This document shows, piece after piece, positions 60,099 to 64,000 of a stretch of 64,000 nt of DNA; positions within the stretch are counted from its first letter, which is position 1; the number at the start of each line of letters is the position of its first letter. The position numbers and the translations under genes were made by a program. The DNA is from DASQFI01 sp035633215 (GTDB taxonomy: Bacteria > Acidobacteriota > Vicinamibacteria > Vicinamibacterales > SCN-69-37), in contig DASQFI010000016.1 in NCBI GenBank assembly GCA_035633215.1, forward strand, positions 1 to 64,000. The letters are read 5' to 3'. The notes beneath the pieces were generated by a model, which ran no database searches, had not been told where the DNA came from, and saw only the letters and a program-made list of their open reading frames with translations.

Positions 60099-61391
60099 GT
60101 GCGTCTTCTCTACCTGACCGCCGGCGCCGCGGAGATGTACTGCGGCAGCTGCCTGCGCGACAACGCGCTCGCCTCCGCCCTGCTCGCGCGTGGTCACGAC
60201 GTTCTGTTGATGCCTGTGTACACGCCGACGACGACAGATGAAAAGAATGTGAGCGCGTCGAAGGTGCTGTTCGGGGGTGTGAGTGTGTACCTGGAGCAGC
60301 ATGTTCCCCTGTTCCGGCACACGCCTGCCTTTCTCGATCGGCTGTGGGACTCGACGCCGGTGCTGAAGATGGCGTCGAAGCGCCAGATCAAAGTCGATCC
60401 GGCCGTGCTCGGCGAGATGACGGTCTCGATGTTGCGCGGTCTCGCGGGCTTCCAGCGCAAAGAGATCCTCAAGATGCTGAGCTGGCTCGAAACCGAGCCA
60501 CGTTTCGACGTCGTGAACCTGCCGTTCGCGCTGCTCATCAGTCTGGCCCGCCCGCTGCGCGAGAAGCTGAAGGCGCCGATCGCGTGCACGCTGCAGGGCG
60601 AAGACCTCTTTCTCGACAACCTCCAGGAGCCCTGGAAGTCGCAGGCGCTTGGGCTCATCCGCGACGCCATCGCCGACGTCGACCTCTTCATCGCCGTGAG
60701 CGACTACTACGCCGAGTTCATGTCGCGCTATTTCGGCATCGACGCGCGGCGCATTCGGACCGTGCCATTAGGGATCACGCTGGACGGCCATCAAGTCCAG
60801 CCCGCTCGAACAGCGCCGCCGTACACGATTGGGTACTTCGCACGTATCGCGCCCGAGAAGGGACTGCATCTGCTGGCCGAGGCGTACCATCGGCTGCGGA
60901 GCCGGCCCAACGCGCCGCCGACGCGGCTGCTGGCCGCCGGCTATCTCCTGAACGAGCATCGCGAGTATCTCGCGCGCGTCGAGCAGCGGATGCGGGATTG
61001 GGGCCTCGGTTCGGAATTCACCTACGCCGGCGCGCCCGACCGCACGGGCAAGATCGCGCTGCTTCGACAGATGGACGTGTTCTCGGTGCCGGCCGTGTAC
61101 GCCGAGCCGAAGGGCCTCTCGCTCCTCGAAGCGATGGCCAACGGGGTGCCGATCGTGCAGCCGCGCCGCGGGGCCTTTACGGAAATCGTCGAGCGGACCG
61201 GGGGCGGCGTGCTCGTGCCGCCGGATGACGTCGACGCCCTCGCCGACGCGCTGCTGGCGCTCCTGCTGGATCGCGATCTCGCCGCCGCGCTGGGCCGCAC
61301 GGGGGCGGAAGGCGTGCGGAACAAGTACTCTGTCACGCACATGGCGCAGGCGGCTGAGAAAGTGTACGAGGAAGTGAGAACGCGTACGTAG
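60099..61391 (+). CDS. GT4-family glycosyltransferase
   Basis: A retaining GT-B glycosyltransferase of 430 residues. The N-terminal domain starts RLLYLTAGAAEMYCGSCLRDNAL (GGxE-like donor region), and the C-terminal domain has TIGYFARIAPEKGLHLLAEAY, VFSVPAVYAEPKGLSLLEAMANGVPIV (E-x7-E motif, EPKGLSLLE) and PRRGAFTEIVE. It transfers a sugar from a nucleotide donor; acceptor is unknown. The start GTG at 60099 follows AAAGGCAG. It sits between the dehydrogenase and an ABC transporter in the same direction. Confidence 0.9.
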   Translation: MRLLYLTAGAAEMYCGSCLRDNALASALLARGHDVLLMPVYTPTTTDEKNVSASKVLFGGVSVYLEQHVPLFRHTPAFLDRLWDSTPVLKMASKRQIKVDPAVLGEMTVSMLRGLAGFQRKEILKMLSWLETEPRFDVVNLPFALLISLARPLREKLKAPIACTLQGEDLFLDNLQEPWKSQALGLIRDAIADVDLFIAVSDYYAEFMSRYFGIDARRIRTVPLGITLDGHQVQPARTAPPYTIGYFARIAPEKGLHLLAEAYHRLRSRPNAPPTRLLAAGYLLNEHREYLARVEQRMRDWGLGSEFTYAGAPDRTGKIALLRQMDVFSVPAVYAEPKGLSLLEAMANGVPIVQPRRGAFTEIVERTGGGVLVPPDDVDALADALLALLLDRDLAAALGRTGAEGVRNKYSVTHMAQAAEKVYEEVRTRT

Positions 61392-61423
61392 CGCGGATTG
61401 ATTTCCAAACCCGCGAACCCACG

Positions 61424-62101
61424 ATGCTCATCGCCGAAGCGATCTCCAAGCACTACGACACGCCACGTGGCCCGCTGCCGATCCTCGAGAACGTGTCGCT
61501 CACGATCGACCGTGGCGAGTCGCTGGCGGTCATGGGGCCGTCCGGCTGCGGGAAGAGCACGCTCCTCTACATCCTCGGCGCTCTCGAGCCGCCGACGTCG
61601 GGCGCGCTTCGCGTGGACAACGTCGACCCGTACGCACTCGACGAGCCGGGCCAGGCGACGTTTCGCAACGCGCACGTTGGATTCATCTTTCAGGACCACC
61701 TGCTCCTGCCGCAGCTTTCGGCGCTCGACAACGTGCTCGTGCCGACCATGGTCGCGAAAAACGCGCCCGCGCCCGCTGAGCTGGCCGCCAGGGCGCGCGC
61801 GCTCCTGACCGACGTCGGGCTGGCGCAGCGGATCGATCACCGTCCGGGCGAGCTGTCGGGCGGCGAACGGCAGCGCGTCGCGATCGCGCGCGCGCTGATC
61901 CTGCGCCCGTCGCTCCTGCTGTGCGACGAGCCGACCGGCAACCTGGATCGCACCTCGGCCGAGGCCGTCGCTAGTCTCCTCGTCGATCTGCACCGGGCGC
62001 AACAGACGATGCTCGTCGTGGTGACGCACAATCCGGTGCTCGCGGGGCATTTCGGCCGGCGCTACGAGCTCGATGCGCGCCGCCTGCGGATCGTGACGTG
62101 A
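61424..62101 (+). CDS. LolD/MacB-type ABC transporter ATPase
   Basis: A 225-residue ATPase of the FtsE/LolD/MacB group. Walker A is MGPSGCGKSTLL (about 38-49), the Q loop is FIFQDHLLLPQL, the signature is LSGGERQRVAIARAL, Walker B is LLLCDEPTGNLD, and the switch His is in VVVTHNP. It is coupled to the FtsX-type permease by a GTGA overlap at 62098. Such systems drive lipoprotein release or act by mechanotransmission across the envelope. Confidence 0.93.
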   Translation: MLIAEAISKHYDTPRGPLPILENVSLTIDRGESLAVMGPSGCGKSTLLYILGALEPPTSGALRVDNVDPYALDEPGQATFRNAHVGFIFQDHLLLPQLSALDNVLVPTMVAKNAPAPAELAARARALLTDVGLAQRIDHRPGELSGGERQRVAIARALILRPSLLLCDEPTGNLDRTSAEAVASLLVDLHRAQQTMLVVVTHNPVLAGHFGRRYELDARRLRIVT

Positions 62102-64000
62102 CGCTGACCCGGCTCGCTCTACGGAGCCTGACGTTCTATCGAAGAACGAACACGGCGTCGGTGCTCGGCGTTGCGAGCGCGGTGGCGGTGCTCGCCGGGG
62201 CCCTGCTCGTCGGCAGTTCGGTGCGAGCGAGTCTCTCCGGCATTGCCGCGAGCCGCCTCGGCCGGACCAGCGTCGTGCTTACTTCCGAAAATCTGTTCAC
62301 CGAATCGCTGTCGACCCGCCTCCTGCCTGGGCGCACCATCGCTGCCCCCATCCTGATGTTCAAAGGCGTCGCGCTTCACGACACGTCCGGCCGGCGCGCG
62401 CGCGACGTGCAGATTTACGGCATCGACGAGCGCTTCTTCGCGTTCCATGGCGTGGAGGTCAAGGCACCGGACCGGTCGGATGCGCTGCTCAGCCCGGATC
62501 TGGCCGACGAGCTCGGCGCGGCCGCTGGCGACAGCCTCCTCGTCCGCGTCGCCCGCCCGACCGATATCCCGCTTGACTCGCTGCACGGACGCCGCGAAGA
62601 CGTCGGACGATCCGTGCGGCTGCAGGTCGCGAGCACGTTGCCGCGCGACAAGATGGGCGAGTTCTCGCTGATGCCGCAGCAGGGTCGCGCGCGTGCGGTG
62701 TTCGTTTCGCTGGCCCGGTTGCAGCACGACGTCGATCCCCCGCCGGCGGGGGATGTCACCGGCGCGCCGGTCGCGGATCCTCCGAGACGCGTCAACGCGT
62801 TGCTGCTGACGGCGCCCTCGGGCGAGCCGCTCGATGCGGCGACCGTCCGGACGGCACTGGCATCGGCCATCGGACCCGGCGACCTTGGTCTGAAGGTCTC
62901 GATGTTTCCCCAGGCGGAGACCGCATCGTCGCGCGGTCCGGCCGGCGTGCCCACCTTGCTCGTGGAAACCTCGAGCGGCGTCATGAGCGATCAGCTGGCC
63001 GGGGCCGTGGCGGCTGCGGCTCGGCGGGCATCCCTGCATCCAGCACGGGTCCTGACCTGGCTGGCCAACCGGATGACGATCGGCGACAGGTCGGTGCCGT
63101 ACTCGCTGGTCACCGCGATCGACTCCGGTGCCGCGGCCGATTCAGATCTGAGGCGATTGATTCCGTCATCCGCGGGCGGGCCGTTACGACCGGGCTCGAC
63201 GCCGATCGTGCTGAACGAATGGGCGGCGCGCGATCTGCGCGCGATGCCTGGCCAGGCGCTCGAGATGGAGTACTACCGCTGGCTCGACGAAGGCCGGCTG
63301 ACGACGGCGCGCGCGACGTTTCAGGTCGCCGGCGTCGTTCCGATGAGCGGACTCGGCGCCGATCGTCGTCTCGCGCCCGACTATCCGGGCATCACCAGCT
63401 CGAACAGCGTCTCGGATTGGGACCCGCCGTTCCCGATCGATCTGACGCTCGTCAGGCCAATCGATGAGGACTACTGGCGCAAGTTCCGCACGGCGCCGAA
63501 GGCGTTCATTCCAATCGAGGCTGGTCAGGCGCTGTGGGGAACGCGGCATGGCCAGCTGACCTCGATGCGGCTACGTCCCGCGAAGGTCGGAGCCGCACTC
63601 GACAGCGACGTGGCCAGCCGGCTTGCGGTCGAAATCACTCGTGAGATCCCGCCGGACCGCGCGGGATTCACGGTCATCGACGTGAGGAACGAGGTGGCGG
63701 CGGCCGCGGTGGGGGCAACGGACTTCGGCGCGTACTTCTCGTACTTCAGCTTTTTCCTGATGGTCTCGGCATTGCTGCTGGCCGCGCTCTTCTTCCGTCT
63801 CGGCATCGAGCAGCGCCTCACGCAAGCCGGGATTCTGCGCGCGACCGGCTTTTCGATCGCCGCGCTGCGGCGGCTGTTCCTGATCGAGGGCGGGCTCATT
63901 TCGATCGCGGGGGGCATCGCCGGCGTCGCGCTCGCCGTCGGCTGGGCCGCGCTGATGATGTACGGCCTGCGCACGTGGTGGATCGGCGCCGTCGGCACGA
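62098..64000 (+). CDS. FtsX/LolC-type ABC permease (cut by the window end)
   Basis: The frame is open from GTG 62098 to the end of the window, at least 634 codons. The first helix (ASVLGVASAVAVLAGALLVG) leads into a large periplasmic domain of about 500 residues. An FtsX domain then begins: FFLMVSALLLAALFFRLGIE, QRLTQAGILRATGFSIAALRR, LIEGGLISIAGGIAGVALAV. This is the MacB/LolC order with an unusually large periplasmic part. The C-terminal helices lie beyond the window. It is coupled to the LolD-like ATPase. Confidence 0.9.
   Translation, partial: MTLTRLALRSLTFYRRTNTASVLGVASAVAVLAGALLVGSSVRASLSGIAASRLGRTSVVLTSENLFTESLSTRLLPGRTIAAPILMFKGVALHDTSGRRARDVQIYGIDERFFAFHGVEVKAPDRSDALLSPDLADELGAAAGDSLLVRVARPTDIPLDSLHGRREDVGRSVRLQVASTLPRDKMGEFSLMPQQGRARAVFVSLARLQHDVDPPPAGDVTGAPVADPPRRVNALLLTAPSGEPLDAATVRTALASAIGPGDLGLKVSMFPQAETASSRGPAGVPTLLVETSSGVMSDQLAGAVAAAARRASLHPARVLTWLANRMTIGDRSVPYSLVTAIDSGAAADSDLRRLIPSSAGGPLRPGSTPIVLNEWAARDLRAMPGQALEMEYYRWLDEGRLTTARATFQVAGVVPMSGLGADRRLAPDYPGITSSNSVSDWDPPFPIDLTLVRPIDEDYWRKFRTAPKAFIPIEAGQALWGTRHGQLTSMRLRPAKVGAALDSDVASRLAVEITREIPPDRAGFTVIDVRNEVAAAAVGATDFGAYFSYFSFFLMVSALLLAALFFRLGIEQRLTQAGILRATGFSIAALRRLFLIEGGLISIAGGIAGVALAVGWAALMMYGLRTWWIGAVGT

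Noticed and set aside
58485..60320. A minus-strand open frame through the GGTACG element that would encode a Thr/Arg-rich peptide, similar to one at 10889
   Set aside because: The similarity reflects the shared palindromic DNA; the frame is antisense to a well-supported gene and has no start signals.
1..64000. tRNA or rRNA genes, transposase genes
   Set aside because: No cloverleaf with a T-arm GTTCRA in the right context, no rRNA-like stretch and no DDE or serine recombinase motif was seen on either strand by eye. A covariance search would be needed to exclude a tRNA.

Overview
The window is about 64 kb of GC-rich DNA, densely coded on both strands. Gene content points to an Acidobacteriota chromosome, most likely Vicinamibacteria: a VWFA-related acidobacterial-domain protein, a PadR regulator coupled to an ADOP-type permease, an M56/BlaI pair, a five-helix succinate dehydrogenase anchor, and many secreted proteins next to short overlapping operons. 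The lineage is inferred from gene families; no rRNA or tRNA gene was seen.

Layout. 1-511: no protein gene; a possible group II intron edge and a 22-bp-period repeat. 0.5-7.5 kb: glycogen debranching enzyme converging on yebC-ruvC-ruvA-ruvB-fabH, then a methyltransferase. 7.6-15.7 kb: a fused alpha/beta E1 dehydrogenase, a membrane protein, an internally deleted VWA gene, HrpB helicase and a Dus enzyme. 15.7-21.1 kb: a four-gene overlapping signalling operon (sensor kinase, CPBP protease, Rho_N-like protein, AraC regulator), divergent from an unknown gene with which it shares its start-codon bases. 21.2-26.2 kb: amino-acid permease and sdhCAB. 26.3-37.9 kb: secreted proteins, zinc-ribbon protein, frameshifted DUF2079 protein, VWFA-related protein, M56/BlaI regulation with readable operators, amidase, lipoprotein. 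38-44 kb: short SecA, PadR with a truncated ADOP gene, an ABC-2 exporter, msrA/msrB. 44-57 kb: small enzymes and secreted proteins, patatin, M1 aminopeptidase, prolyl oligopeptidase, MEDS-type histidine kinase with receiver, PQQ-propeller protein. 57-64 kb: a LuxE-like/LuxC-like gene pair, glycosyltransferase, and a LolD/FtsX-type ABC system cut by the window end.

The most unusual feature is between the genes. Many junctions hold inverted arrays of short degenerate tandem units (7, 8, 9 or about 22 bp), where the second arm carries the reverse complement of the first. Several families recur: the 141/135-bp GGTACG element, the octamer AGGCTCAA family, an AAGACCTCGGGTTTC palindrome, and a nearly identical 84-bp GC-rich element set directly behind stop codons. 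One palindrome lies in frame inside a methyltransferase gene, and another encodes the start codon and signal peptide of a lipoprotein.

A second theme is promoter layout. Five genes have a -10-like hexamer exactly six bases before the start codon, which suggests frequent leaderless mRNAs. Three genes look broken (VWA, DUF2079, ADOP).
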